64,000 nt of DNA. It comes from Sporothrix humicola (lineage: Eukaryota; Ascomycota; Sordariomycetes; Ophiostomatales; Ophiostomataceae). How positions within the stretch are numbered: the stretch's first letter is position 1; the number at the start of each line of letters is the position of its first letter. The notes below the pieces were generated by a model. The model saw nothing but the letters and a program-made list of their open reading frames with translations, ran no database searches and was not told where the DNA came from. A program made the position numbers and the translations under genes. Shown in pieces: positions 10,548-21,540 of this stretch. Where the stretch lies: NCBI GenBank assembly GCA_021396245.1, contig WNYE01000070.1, forward strand, positions 159,266 to 223,265. The letters are read 5' to 3'.

Positions 10548-11762
10548 TCACTCGGGTGGAGGGCCGTAGCTCTTCATCACCTCGGCCATTTTCTGTGCTC
10601 CGCCTTCAGAGAACATGATGGACCGGTTTTGTTCCGTCTCTTCGGCCCGTTCGCCAGCTCGAGATGTCATGTTTGCCTCAAAAGCGGCGAGAGGTTCTCT
10701 CATTCTTTCCCGGAAAGATGCTCCTGAATCGGAAGCAGACACAGCGCTACCAATTACACGACTGAGATCCAATGCATCCCACAAAGCCAGGTTAACACCC
10801 TCGCCTGCATACGGAAGCATGAGGTGGGCAGCGTCGCCAATCAGCGTGGCACACGGGCGGCTTGACCAGCCTTGGCCGGCAGGAAGGCGGTACATCGGGT
10901 TTGCCGTGGGAAGTCCATCAAGCCGAATGGTGTCGTGAAGACCTGCCGAGATGAGGGCCTTTGTCGACGCTCCCCACGGGCCAAACATGTCGTCCCGGGT
11001 GAGAAGTGCTTCTTTGATCTGGGCGGCGTCCCGGCCAGCAAACGGATCTCCACTGCTGTCGGTGCCAAGGGTGACATAGAGACACTCTGTGTCACGAATG
11101 CCGCGGTGGCCAATGACGGCCGTCTTGCTGCTGCCCAGTAAAAAGCAGGTGCCTGTGCCGACAAGGCCAGCCAGGTCTGGGAACCGTGTTGAAATGTCGC
11201 GGATCGTCACCGTCACGTACTGGAGGCCGGAATATTCAGGTTTGGTGGGTGTCAAGAGAGGCCGGATCCGGGACCAGGCACCATCGGCCCCAACAACAAA
11301 GTCGAAGACCTCGGAATATACGCCATCGAATTGAAGGGCGACGCTGCCGTCTTCCTGCTTGTGGGCAGCAACCAGCTTCTGGTCCCACCGAATGTTGGAT
11401 GGCTCGACCTGGCCGAGCAAAAGTCCGAGGAGAGCATGGCGTGCAATCTCGGGGCGGTTCTGCTGACCGCCGTCGTCGGTGTGTAGCGTATTGCCGTCGC
11501 GGTCAATGATGGCCATCGACTCTGAGCAGTCCGCCGTGAGTTTGCCGAACTCGTCGGTCAGACCGCAGGCTTCAATCGCTGCCTGGCCTGATTCTTCGTG
11601 CAGATCCAGCATGCCCGACGGGCTTGCCAGCTCCTCTTCCGTGGGCTTGGACCGCCGCTCAAAGATGGTGAAGTTCACATTTTGATTCTGCAGGAGAACA
11701 CCAAGAGCAAGGCCGGCAGGACCAGCGCCAATAATGGCAATGCGAGGTTGTGAGGCAGACAT
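10548..11762 (-). CDS. FAD-dependent monooxygenase, TetX-like (PF01494)
   Basis: Single exon, 404 aa. It is a class A flavoprotein hydroxylase, expected to use NAD(P)H and O2 to hydroxylate a small organic substrate. The dinucleotide-binding GAGPAG motif is at residues 12-17, the DG motif (GADGAWSR) at 158-165 and the GD motif (LIGDAAHLMLPYAGEG) around 307-322. The block GMLDLHEESGQ (50-60) and the PEI-R-LL pattern resemble the TetX/tetracycline-destructase branch more than salicylate hydroxylases. An upstream extension of the frame (to 11888) begins without ATG and looks like a CAAC-rich leader, so the Met at 11762 is used. The gene is convergent with the APH-like kinase, 194 bp away. The substrate is unknown. 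Confidence 0.88.
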   Translation of the reverse strand: MSASQPRIAIIGAGPAGLALGVLLQNQNVNFTIFERRSKPTEEELASPSGMLDLHEESGQAAIEACGLTDEFGKLTADCSESMAIIDRDGNTLHTDDGGQQNRPEIARHALLGLLLGQVEPSNIRWDQKLVAAHKQEDGSVALQFDGVYSEVFDFVVGADGAWSRIRPLLTPTKPEYSGLQYVTVTIRDISTRFPDLAGLVGTGTCFLLGSSKTAVIGHRGIRDTECLYVTLGTDSSGDPFAGRDAAQIKEALLTRDDMFGPWGASTKALISAGLHDTIRLDGLPTANPMYRLPAGQGWSSRPCATLIGDAAHLMLPYAGEGVNLALWDALDLSRVIGSAVSASDSGASFRERMREPLAAFEANMTSRAGERAEETEQNRSIMFSEGGAQKMAEVMKSYGPPPE

Positions 11763-12396
11763 GGCTGTAGTTTTGAGGGTTTGTGGATGGGTGTTAATGA
11801 TGGTGGTAGTGTTGGTTTGAAGATGTTGGATATGATATTGTTTGGTTTGCTTAAAGGGTTGATTCTTGAAAATAAAATGTATCTTCACGACAGGAAAGGA
11901 CTGATTTTATATGTGTGATGTCGTTGCCAAAGTGCATGCTGGTCGTTGGTTGTTTCCTGCGAAAATTGCGGAAGTGTTAGTGTGTGAATCGTCCGAAAGT
12001 TGCGAAAACCCCGAAATTTGCACTGCAGATGGTGCGCAATTTGGCGGATGGAGATTTCGGGGTTTTCATATGGCCACTCGGCCATTTCCACTTACACCAC
12101 CCAATGTCACATTGATTGCCATTCTGAGTAACTGCTGATCTTTTTTGCCAGAGTCTAGCTGAAGAACACGAAAATGCGCAACAATAAGAAAGGCCGATGG
12201 ATAAACTCATGATGATGCAAATGTGAATGAAAGATTTGATCAAATGTAGAATGCATTTGGCGCTCTAGCCGCAATATTCAGATTCGTGGGAGGTAGATTG
12301 GTTCAAACAGAAAGGCAATATGCAAAACAGCTCGCTCGTGATATGTGATTTTCATCAGATAATTACAAACAAAATAGAATGCAACACTCATCCAGT
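11763..12396. other. Intergenic region between monooxygenase and methyltransferase
   Basis: This 634-bp stretch contains the monooxygenase promoter (its CAAC-rich leader ends at 11763) and the methyltransferase 3' flank. I see no coding frame or repeat of note. Confidence 0.55.
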
Positions 12397-13446
12397 CTAG
12401 TCCTTTCTTCTTGTAGCCAGGGTAATCGATACTGGCCACTCAACCGAAATGGTGCTGTTGGGCTGGCTCGCAACGATTTCTTCCAGCTCTTTCCACTCGT
12501 CCAGCGCCCACGTCGTGTCGTCGAAGCCCAACTGAGAGCTGGCCAGCAGGCCCCGAAGCCATGCAGCATCGGCCTGGCGGCCCCATGCTGCGTCCTGTAC
12601 GTATTCCAGGGTGTCTGTGGGCGCCACAAAGGTCTCTGCCTCCTCCCAGAGGGACGGCTCGCTGTCCACGAAATACAGTGCCCGCTTGTCGTCCTTGGCG
12701 ACATTGACGTATATCCGGCGGACATCCTCGAAAAGGTCGGACGGGAAGGCCACAAAGTCGAGGCCGGTCATGGCCTTTGCCATGCCGCGGATGGCGGCCG
12801 GGAAGAGTTTGCCCTCGCGCATCAGGCGCAGCGTTTCGCGGCTGGCGGCCTTGTACCACAGCTCTTCGGCGCGCTTGTTGCCCGGGAACAGGAGCTGAAA
12901 GCCGTAGATGACGGCAGCAAACGTGCCACCCGGCTTCAGGGTCTCGGCAACAGCGCGCACCGTCGTCGGCGTGTCCATGTAGTGGAAGGCCATGCAGATG
13001 GACGTAAAGTCGACGGATGCCGGCGGCAGCCACTCGGCTATCTTCTCGGCCGGGCTCTGCTGGAACGTAAAAGTTTCGCGCGGGGTCAGGGTGGCTTCGG
13101 CGGTGGCGAGGTTGGCGGCGCCGGCGTCCGACACGAACACTTTGTCAAAATGCTGGCCGATGACGGTGGCAGCCGTTCCCGGCCCAGACCCGGCATCGTG
13201 TGCAGTCTCGAACTGGCCGCCGTGGCTCCGGTGGTAGTCGAACCATCGCGTCCACATGGACTCTGGGTAGACGGGGCGGTAGCGGTGATAGGCCTGCCAG
13301 TCGAGGTTTTTAAACGCAAAGGCGTACTTGACGTCCCGTGTGCCTTCGGCGGTCACCTCGGCCTCGTGTCGGTCGGTCAAGGTCGAGGCTGGTGTTGGCT
13401 GGTCGTCCGCCGTGGCCGTGGTGGCCTGGTTGGCCGCGTCGGTCAT
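12397..13446 (-). CDS. Class I SAM-dependent methyltransferase
   Basis: Single exon, 349 aa. The protein has a low-complexity Thr/Ala N-terminus and then a Rossmann methyltransferase domain. Motif I is HDAGSGPGTA (about residues 83-92). The post-I acidic strand is FVSDAG, the motif II/III region is VDFTSICMAFHYMD (145-158), and LKPGGTFAAVIYG follows. The layout resembles fungal small-molecule methyltransferases of the trans-aconitate methyltransferase/Crg1 type, but the acceptor substrate cannot be read from sequence. It is probably cytosolic, as no signal or membrane segment is visible. It lies 634 bp from the monooxygenase on the same strand. Together with the APH-like kinase it forms a three-enzyme group bounded by gene deserts. 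Confidence 0.85.
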   Translation of the reverse strand: MTDAANQATTATADDQPTPASTLTDRHEAEVTAEGTRDVKYAFAFKNLDWQAYHRYRPVYPESMWTRWFDYHRSHGGQFETAHDAGSGPGTAATVIGQHFDKVFVSDAGAANLATAEATLTPRETFTFQQSPAEKIAEWLPPASVDFTSICMAFHYMDTPTTVRAVAETLKPGGTFAAVIYGFQLLFPGNKRAEELWYKAASRETLRLMREGKLFPAAIRGMAKAMTGLDFVAFPSDLFEDVRRIYVNVAKDDKRALYFVDSEPSLWEEAETFVAPTDTLEYVQDAAWGRQADAAWLRGLLASSQLGFDDTTWALDEWKELEEIVASQPNSTISVEWPVSITLATRRKD

Positions 13447-16412
13447 AATGGTGTTGATATTGTGTTGAGTGGTTTCAGAGAGTGAAGTGAGTTGGCAGAA
13501 ATGCGAGGAGGTTGAAGGCAGTTACAATTCCGAAAGAGGCCAAAGGGAACGAACAATATATTTAAGGAAGGAACAAATGTATGAAATTCAAAATTCACAG
13601 TAGAAACAGGAAAGAACAAAACGAGTTGTACCAAGAGGGAAGGAGCCACGGGTGGGGGTTATGTATGTTTTGGCTTCTGGGCAAGTGCGCCAACCGCAAA
13701 AAGGGGGGGAATAGGAGAATTAAAAATGGAAGGTACGATATTATCATATGATGCACAGTCTAGACCAGGTACAAAAATACAAAAATTACACGAAAGACAA
13801 AAAGTACAAACGAGAGCAGACCCTTGACCACTCCATGGTCGAGCAATTATTGCAACCGCGCCTAAAAAAAAGACCTGGGTTTTGAAGCTCGACAGCTGTC
13901 AAAGTCAAGCGCGGGGCATGTGGCATTATCGTACTCCGTACTCCATACACAGAACCAGAAACCAGACAATTGGCATTTGGCATTTGATTTTCCAGAACGA
14001 TTGAAACAATGGGCAACGGACCTTGAGCTAATGTCAGCTAGAACAGGGCCAAGAACGGAGCAAAGACGTAGTAGTGGATTGGCCAGCGCTAAGTGCAAAC
14101 TGCCCGGCGGAAAAAGAAACCGGGGGACGGGCGGGAACGGGAATAGTGAGTCTGATTCTTTACGTGGTAGAAGGTGCATACGAGGTGATAAACAGGACGG
14201 CAGGAGAGACGAGAGCGACCAAGTAAAGAATAAAATCCCACGGGGCTTCGGGCATATGCCTAGGAAGAGGAGAAAGAGTACGACGTCAGAAAGAGATCCA
14301 CGAGGTGACAAGTGACGAGGAGAAAATATTCCGACAAAAAGAAGGGGCAAATGTCGACCCGACCTGGATCTTTCCTTGGCATGCCACCTTGCATCACCGA
14401 AACTCGGGGGTCCAAAGACTTCAAAAAAAGGAAGGTGGTGGTGGAAGACAATATCGACGGAGAGAGATGATGATAAGATCTTAGTTGTTAACACAGAGCA
14501 ACTTGCAAAGTATGAGAAATAATCATTAGAGGCAGAGTGGACGGAGTTTGTTGTATGTGAGAACGATGACCAAGTATCAAATCGAAAATGGGATGGGGAC
14601 TGGAGAACGCTGTCGTCAATATTGATATCAGAGCGGATCTTGTAGAAACGAAAAAGAAAAGATGGGGGCGATGCCTGGACAACACAATAAAGAGGGCCCG
14701 TCCCGCCGGCTGCCACTAACAAATCCTTCAATCCTCTGCCGTTTACAACATGCAACACTCCACACCATTTAGGAACACTTTTACTTCTGTCATGTTCTGA
14801 TGAGACCTCATTGAGATGTTTTGTGTCCGTGGGAAAGGGCTCGATCGATACGAACGTGAGCCTACGAAACACAAACGCTATTCTTTCGGCATTTTTGACA
14901 TTCCCAATTCTTTTCCAACCTATTCATGGTACGACTGCATGTCCGGCGATACACTTACTTCTTTTTTCTGTGGCTGCCTGCAGACCTGCAAGTGTGCGGA
15001 AAACGGATGTGACGGAATGCACGGAAATGGTCCCGCTGTGTGTGCGGAAGGTGCCGTGCACTGTTCCAGCGCCTTTTACCCTTTAGCTGCGTCGTAGGCG
15101 CGCAAGTACGCTGTAAGTTGGGGACTGGGGCTGTCAGCTCGCTGTCTGCTGCAGAAGGGGAAATAATTGGCGCTGGCTTACACGCTCAATGGGGTTAGCA
15201 AGGCATGCAGGGCGCTGCAAGAACGAAGAACGAAAAACGAAAGACGGGACAGATCAAGCTGTTTGCAAGCTGAAGGACAGAATTTGTTCAGCTCCCCAGA
15301 GCTCAGTGACAGGCCGTGGAACGCAGTCAAGTGCACAATGGCAGGTTTTGTGTTCCGCCTTAATCTGGAGACAAGCGGAACACCAAATGTCTGTTGGCGC
15401 GGCAGACGTCTCGCTAGGGGCGATCATGGCACAAAGAAATTCGTGCATTGTAAAGAAAGGTAGAAGGAAGGTGATTAACACAGTACCCATTGTACGTGAG
15501 TGTTCTTTTCAAAGTAGTTGTCTATTAAGTCTAGTCATTCCCTTGTTCTGAGGCAAGGAAAGTGAAATTGAGGATACATAGTTAACCCATTCGACAATGA
15601 AGCGGTGAACATCTACACGTGGTGATAGCATGGATAGCAAATCTAGGAAGCCCTTCTCAGGAATGATTCAATGGCTGGCTTCTGTAGAAGATACGTGAAC
15701 AGTATTCCGCGTTATGCATGGCCATCTTGTAAATGTTGCAAAGATACGTCGTATATTGAACAGGAAGGGCGGAAGGATATCATGTCGTATTGCTTGCCAA
15801 GAGCACCGATCAGAGAAAAAGGAAACAACACGGACACAGCGGGACATCAATCCAAAGTATGTCTAGTATCGAAGCCGTGTACGAAGTATGTTGCAATACG
15901 TCGTAAATCGGCAAGTGAATACGTCAGGCAGAAGTCCCCGCGGAATAAAGTGCAACTGCCAAGGGTGTGCTGAAGATCGACCAGGATTTCCACTTTCGGG
16001 GCTGAAGCCTGAGAACCAGGTAGCCCCATGTTCCAGTGTTCAGCATACTCTTGCATCTCCTTGCATCGGGCATTCAACATCAAACACTGTCTATCCTTTT
16101 ATTTTCTGTGATCCTCCCGTTTCGTAGGATTCAAGGTGGCCACACAGGACAACATGCGGAAGACTTCCGCCATAACAACGGGAACAATCACTGCGACATC
16201 ACATTCGCCAAGAACATAGCATTTCCAAAAAGAAAAGAAGGGGGGAAACATGGGGCCAACATTGAGGCACAAAATCATTGACAAGAAAAATAGATCTGCT
16301 CATTTGCTCGCTGCAAGAGATATCAAAGTATCAAAGACAAGTCAAAGTTGTCGCCCAGATGCGTGAGTCGTCACTATCCAAAAAGAAAGAGAAATAGTAT
16401 GCCCACACTCCA
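13447..16412. other. Gene-poor region
   Basis: This 3.0 kb stretch has no recognised gene. One minus-strand frame, 13862-14872, is open for 336 codons but has no ATG at its start, is rich in Ser, Phe, Leu and Pro, and follows a pyrimidine skew. I treat it as noncoding. The repeated 9-mer TACTCCGTA occurs at 13932-13940. A related 9-mer, TACGTCGTA, occurs at 15745-15753 and 15897-15905. Confidence 0.55.
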
Positions 16413-17955
16413 CTACACGGTCTCAATGTAGCGCTTCATCTCCCAGTCCGTCACGGCCTCGTCCCACTGCCGGATCTCGTGGTCGCGCGTGCCGCCGTAG
16501 TGGTCGACAAACGCGTCGCCAAACACCTCGCGCGCAATGCTCTCCTTTCTCATAAAACGGTCGTTGGCCTCGCGCAGACTCCGCGCCAGCCGGATGCCGC
16601 CGTCGGCCTCGCTGCCGACGCCCTCGCCCTTGCCCAGCGGCGCGCACGGGATTTTTAGTTTTTTCTCGACGCCGCGCCAGCCCAGCGCCAGAATGGCCGC
16701 CATCACAAAGTGCGGGTTGGCGTCGGCGCCGGCCACGCGGACCTCGAAGCGCGTGGCGCCCGCCTTGGAGCCCGGCGGGCCAATCAGGCGAATCGACGCC
16801 TGGCGGTGCTCGTAGCCCCAGGACACGGTCACCGGTGCCCAAAAGTTCTCGACGAGCCGCTTGTAGCTGTTGATGGTGGGCGCCACGAGGGGCATGACGT
16901 CCGGGAGGCCCTCGAGGATGCCGGCGAGGAAATGGCGGCCGAGATCCGAAAGATGGGCAATGTCGGGCCACGCGGCATCGTCGTCGGGCGTGTCGCGTGC
17001 CAGCAGGTTCTTGCCGGTCTTGGCGTCGACGAGCGAGATGTGGATGTGGCCGCTGTTGCCCGGCAGGCCCTGCTTCGGCTTGGCCATGAAACAGGGCGTG
17101 ATGCCATAGGGCATAGCCACAGACTTGACCACGAGCTTGAACAGGCTGGCGCGGTCGGCCATTTCCTGAATGTCGCCAAACTGCAGGGCCGCCTCGTACA
17201 CGCCGGGGCCGCTCTCCGTGTGCCAGCCCTCGATATCGCAGCGAAACCTCTCGCACGTCTCAAACACGTCATAATAGTAGTCTTTGTTGGCGGCCGGCCG
17301 CGTCAGGCTGTAGCCGAACATGCCTTCGGTCAGGGGAGGGAGGGAATGCGGCGGGTTGTTGGCCAGGTAGGCCGCGGTCGAGGGATGGCGGGCAACGGGG
17401 CCAGCGCCGGAGTTGCCGTCGGAGGGTGTAAGGAAGTGAAAGAATTCGTATTCAGCTGGGACAAGTTAACTGGCCTGGCCAAACTGCATTGTAGTATAGG
17501 GCTGCCTCAAGCATCGTGCACTCACCTCCAGCCATGGCGCCGTAGCCCTTGGCGTTGATCTTGTCGACCTGCGTCTGCAGCAGGCCACGCGGGCACGCGC
17601 ATATTGGCTCCTTGGTGTCCGGGTCGAAGAAGCGCAGCAGGAAGAACGGCACGTTGTCCTCCCACGGGATGCGCCGGAAGGTCTTGAGGTCGGGGATGGC
17701 CAGCAGGTCGCGGTAGCCGTTCTCCTTGTTGCTGACCTGGAGCTCTTGGAAATAAGTCTGGTCATGCATGTCCCAGCCGAAAATGACGGAGCAAAAGCCA
17801 AAGCCGGTCGTGACAATCGACAAAAACTTGGCCTTGGACACGATCTTGCCGCGCAGGATGCCGTCGACGTCGACACCGGCCACCTTGACCTTGGTGTCCT
17901 GGTGGAGGATCATCGGCAGCTTCTCGACCGTAACTGTTGTAATTGCCGTCGCCAT
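16413..17955 (-). CDS. Glutamine-synthetase-like ligase (GS-I/FluG-type catalytic domain)
   Basis: Two exons, 17526-17955 and 16413-17455 (transcript order), encode 490 aa. The intron is 70 bp (donor GTGAGT, acceptor CCCAG). The splice creates AGAEYEFFHF (142-151), where E145 and E147 match glutamine-synthetase metal ligands. Further conserved elements are a beta-grasp start (VDVDGILRGK), E224 and E231 in TESGPGVYEAAL, NSGHIHIS (H280, H282), NSYKRL (R342), and HRQASIRLIG (R360, R365). The architecture is prokaryote-like GS type I, not the shorter eukaryotic GS II. In fungi such proteins may be gamma-glutamylamine ligases or FluG relatives, and the amine substrate is not decidable here. It is probably cytosolic. 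The start is MATAITTVTV, the first Met after a CT-rich leader. Confidence 0.9.
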
Positions 17956-19904
17956 GATGAAGTGGTCGTGGGAGGGAAAGAGGTAGATGCTGTTGAAGCA
18001 GAGGGGGAGGAGAGAGAAGAGAGAAAAGAAGAGGAAAAAACGAGGCTGAATGGCAAATAGCTAAAATCTGGGGAGGAGGCAAAAGATATGGACAAAAGAC
18101 AAAAGGACTGGAAACTGGGCAGGCGAGGGCAGCTCGTGAATATGGCGATAAGATCGGTGAGAGGGCAAGTGCGGGGCCAATCACGAAGCTCCCTGACAGC
18201 TGACAATGCCCGTAATGGCCGTAATGGGCGCAAAATGGCCGTTGGTGGTGACGAAGTGTTGCAGCTGCAACCTTCCCTGTTTTGGCGTCATTGGCGCCTT
18301 TTCGCCCTAAAACTTGCCTCGCTGTCTCGCCCGGAGCACCGAGTAGCCAGGAATCACCAACACAGAAGGAACCGAAATGCTGTCATGCATCGCAGGAGCG
18401 CAGTGCAGTCGACTCCTCAACTACCACAGGGCAGGCAAAGACAGGGCAGGCAATGTTGAGCCTAGGCTGTTTTGGCTGTGTTTGCGACAGAATACAGAAT
18501 GCCTTGAATGCCTTCCTCACCTTTACACTTGACACCCCGCCAAAGCCAAGTGGTATTAATCCTCCCAAGCTTTCCCAAAGAAGAAGGTGCGGGCCACCTT
18601 AAACGCTGAAGAGCCTCCAAGCAGCAAGTGGAAGCGAGAGACGGGCGAGACGGGGACAACGTCACAGCAGTTGAATGCAATAAACGGCAATCAGCTGCAG
18701 GAAGGAACAATCAATGGGTAAAAGATTAAGAGAGCGACAACGGCGAGAAGGCTGAAGATCAGCAATCTGGACGTTGTATTATCGAAACTCTCGGTGGTGA
18801 ACTATCTCGAGTCTTCTTCGACTTGTTCTTTTCTTCCATCACCAGTGTTCTAACCAGGCACAGGCTGTCGTGTGCCATTATCGACGCGGACTCGCCGAGG
18901 CACGTGGATAGTCTGGCTGTGAGGTCACTCGTGTTCCTTCCCTTCAGCGCCAAACCCCGCCGTTGCTGGCAATTGCCCCCAATTCCACCCTTTCACAATC
19001 GCCGCACCTGCAGGAGGCGCTTGGCCTGGACCTGGCCTCGGCGAGCCAACCCCGAGTCTAGCGGAGAGCAGCCAATGGAAATGGCGTCCAAACCTGACAG
19101 TGAAGAGCAGATGAGCACTCTGCGTTCTGCGTTCTGCGTTCTGCCTGCAGTTGCACAGCTGATCACTCCCACCCATCTCTAAAAAACTCAGGGTCGTGCC
19201 TGCCCCGAGATCTTAACCCCTGCCTGCCGTCCGTTGTCGGCGTCCGCTGGGATTTTGGGGATTATGGTTTGCCTCGACGCCGTCCCAATGCGGAAGGAAC
19301 AGCCAGCGACAGGCAAGAAGACAAACAAAACCGGACAAAGATTGGGTAAAAATAAGGTAAAATAAATCGCCCACCGTGGCGAGGCCACTTTATCGCCGCG
19401 GGACCTATGATCTAGTGACCGCTCCGTACCCACGTAGTCAGGCCCTTATCAGTTCTGGGTCAAAGGGGTCAAAAGGGCCAAAAAAACGAGAATGGGGGAT
19501 TGATAATTACCGTCGAGCTCCTCATTTTTCGTCTTCTTTTCGTCTTCTTTTCGCTCTTTCCGTTTGACATTTGTGTTCTTTCCTCATTCACATCACAAGC
19601 AACAAACCAGTCCAACGCGCCTTCTCTTTTTGACTCTTTTTGCGCTCCGTAGTCGCCCTTGTCGACCATTCACTTGCCTACCCCACCCACCGCATGACCC
19701 TGACCACGATCGCAACTTCCTTATCGTGAACGGTTTCCCCTGACCTCGACCGCCCCTCCTCCCACCGCTCGAAATTCTTGCCTCTCGCAAACATCTTCAA
19801 CAAGCACAATCAGAGTCGCATTTGACGCCTCCTACGGGACTTTGCAACGACGACAAACGACATTCAAAGGCAGTTCAACCTCCTCACAGTCACATCACAT
19901 CACC
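17956..19904. other. Divergent promoter region between GS-like and SDR genes
   Basis: This 1.95 kb stretch lies between two divergently transcribed starts. The 150 bp next to the GS-like gene is purine-rich on the plus strand, which is a pyrimidine-rich leader for that gene. A local near-repeat of AATGGCC words lies at 18212-18241. CT/CAAC-rich leader sequence precedes the SDR start from about 19550. No coding frame stands out. Confidence 0.55.
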
Positions 19905-20834
19905 ATGTCTTCGGCCGGCCGTCTCGCAGGCAAGAACGCCATTGTCACCGGCGCTGCCGGGTGAGTCAACTCCCCTTCTTGCTCCTTTTTTTTCTATCAC
20001 AGAAATGCGGCTCATCTTTACTGACCACCTCTCACCAGTGGCATCGGCCTGGAGACCACCATCCTCTTTGTCAAGGAGGGTGCCAACGTGCTCATGTCTG
20101 ACATCTCGGCGCCGGCGCTCGAGAAGGCCCTGGCCAAGGTCAAGCAGCTGCTGCCCGACAGCACGGCGCACGTTGAGACGGTTGTGTGCGACGTCTCCAA
20201 GGAGGCACAGGTCCAGGCCATGGTCGAGAGCCTGGACAGCTGGGGCGGCCTCGATGTCATCTTCAACAACGCCGGCATCATGCACGCGCGCGACGACGAC
20301 GCCGTCGACACCCCCGAGGAGATCTGGGACCTGACGCACAACATCAATGTGAAGGGCGTCTGGTTCGGCAGCAAGCACGCCGTGCTGTCGCTGCGCCGCC
20401 ACAAGAAGACCAAGGGGTCTATTATTAACACGGCGTCGGTAGTCGCGCTCGTCGGCTCCGCCACGCCCCAGCTGGCCTACACGGCCTCCAAGGGCGCCGT
20501 TCTGGCGATGACGCGCGAGCTGGCCATCGTGCACGCGCGCGAGGGCTTCCGCTTCAACTCGCTGTGCCCGGCGCCGCTCAACACGCCGCTGCTCCAGGAC
20601 TGGCTCGGCGACGACCAGCCGAAGCGGGCGCGCCGCGAGATCCACTTCCCCACGGGCCGGTTCGGCGAGGCGGTGGAGCAGGCGCAGGCCGTGCTGTTCC
20701 TGGCGTCGGACGAGGCGAGCTTTGTCAACGGGCACGACATGGTGGTCGACGGCGGCATGACCAAGGCGTATGTGACGCCCGAGGGCCCTGCGTCGGGTGC
20801 GCCGATCAACAACGCCCTGCGCGATGCTCTGTGA
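19905..20834 (+). CDS. Short-chain dehydrogenase/reductase (classical SDR)
   Basis: Two exons, 19905-19960 and 20039-20834, encode 283 aa. The intron is 78 bp, with donor GTGAGT, a CTGAC branch-like site and acceptor ACCAG. It interrupts the cofactor loop, and splicing restores TGAAGGIG (15-22). Other hallmarks are CDVS (69-72), NNAG (95-98), the catalytic Ser in NTASVVALVG (S142), and YTASK with Y156 and K160. The tail FVNGHDMVVDGGMTKAY is typical of SDR family members of 250-290 aa. It is an NAD(P)-dependent oxidoreductase of an unknown alcohol or ketone, without signal peptide or membrane segment. No symbol is justified. Confidence 0.92.
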
Positions 20835-20994
20835 GGAAAGCTTCAAGGCCAAACCAATTCCATATTTAATAGTAATGTAGCTGCAGAGCAAGCGATTTCA
20901 CCTTTCAAATAGAACCAATTCAAACAATCAGAGTTGTTTCCTAGAAAAACGCGTATTCTGTACCCTGGAAACCTGGACATGGCATGATTTCATC

Positions 20995-21004
20995 GTCACG
21001 TGCA
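20995..21004 (+). promoter_or_regulatory. CACGTG E-box element (GTCACGTGCA) upstream of mcsA
   Basis: The 10-mer GTCACGTGCA lies 536 bp before the mcsA ATG. The same 10-mer is the core of the two-part element found at 52828 and 57777. CACGTG is bound by fungal bHLH regulators such as Cbf1, so a regulatory role is plausible but inferred. Confidence 0.35.
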
Positions 21005-21105
21005 GGTCACGCCCCGGCACTTTTTTTGGTGGGGGAGGGGAACGTTAACGAACTCTAAGAAACAGTGAGGGGCAAACATTGTGGAGGGCCCTGGCGCCTG
21101 CCATA

Positions 21106-21115
21106 ATTGGCCAAT
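21106..21115 (+). promoter_or_regulatory. Head-to-head CCAAT boxes upstream of mcsA
   Basis: ATTGGCCAAT is a perfect palindrome formed by two CCAAT boxes in opposite orientation, 425 bp before the mcsA ATG. CCAAT is the binding site of the fungal HAP complex, which controls many respiratory genes. Function here is inferred. Confidence 0.4.
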
Positions 21116-21540
21116 GGAAGTGACGACCCGCCTGCCCGCCCACAATGACGAGCCAGCGCCTGCCAATAACCGTAGTGGTAGCCGTGGCTGCCAACCATGG
21201 CCGCTAAACCGTGTCCGCTAGGGCGGCTTTCCTCGGTTCATTCTGGGATTGTGGGAGAAGACAGCTCGGCTTGGATAAGAGGAGCCGAGAAGATGGGCAA
21301 GAGCGTCAAGCACGGGGAAGGAGAGACCGACTAGCAACTGCGACTGGCCGCAAGCTGGTCCCTGATTCGGAAGGCACAACATTTTGCGTCGCGTATATTT
21401 TTTCTCCCTCGTGGCTTCTGTCTCGAACTCTTCTTCCTTTCTCTCCCTTTCTTTTTCTTCTCCTTTTTTCGTTTCTGTCTGCTTTCTTCCACACCACCCC
21501 AACTTACAACGAAACTCCTGCATCCCCACATCTTGTCACG

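Larger units (their letters stand above)
20835..21540. other. Intergenic region upstream of methylcitrate synthase
   Basis: This 706-bp stretch holds the SDR 3' flank and the mcsA promoter. It contains an E-box, an inverted CCAAT pair (both listed separately) and a further CCAAT at 21163-21167. The last 130 bp is pyrimidine-rich leader. Confidence 0.55.

Noticed and set aside
8820..13446. Calling the three-enzyme island a secondary-metabolite cluster or resistance locus
   Set aside because: There is no backbone synthase, transporter or regulator. Family likeness to APH and TetX does not prove drug modification.
12379..13485. 368-codon plus-strand frame over the methyltransferase
   Set aside because: Antisense shadow. 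The sense strand carries the SAM-binding motifs.
13862..14872. 336-codon minus-strand open frame
   Set aside because: It does not begin with ATG, is dominated by Ser, Phe, Leu and Pro from a pyrimidine skew, and shows no domain.
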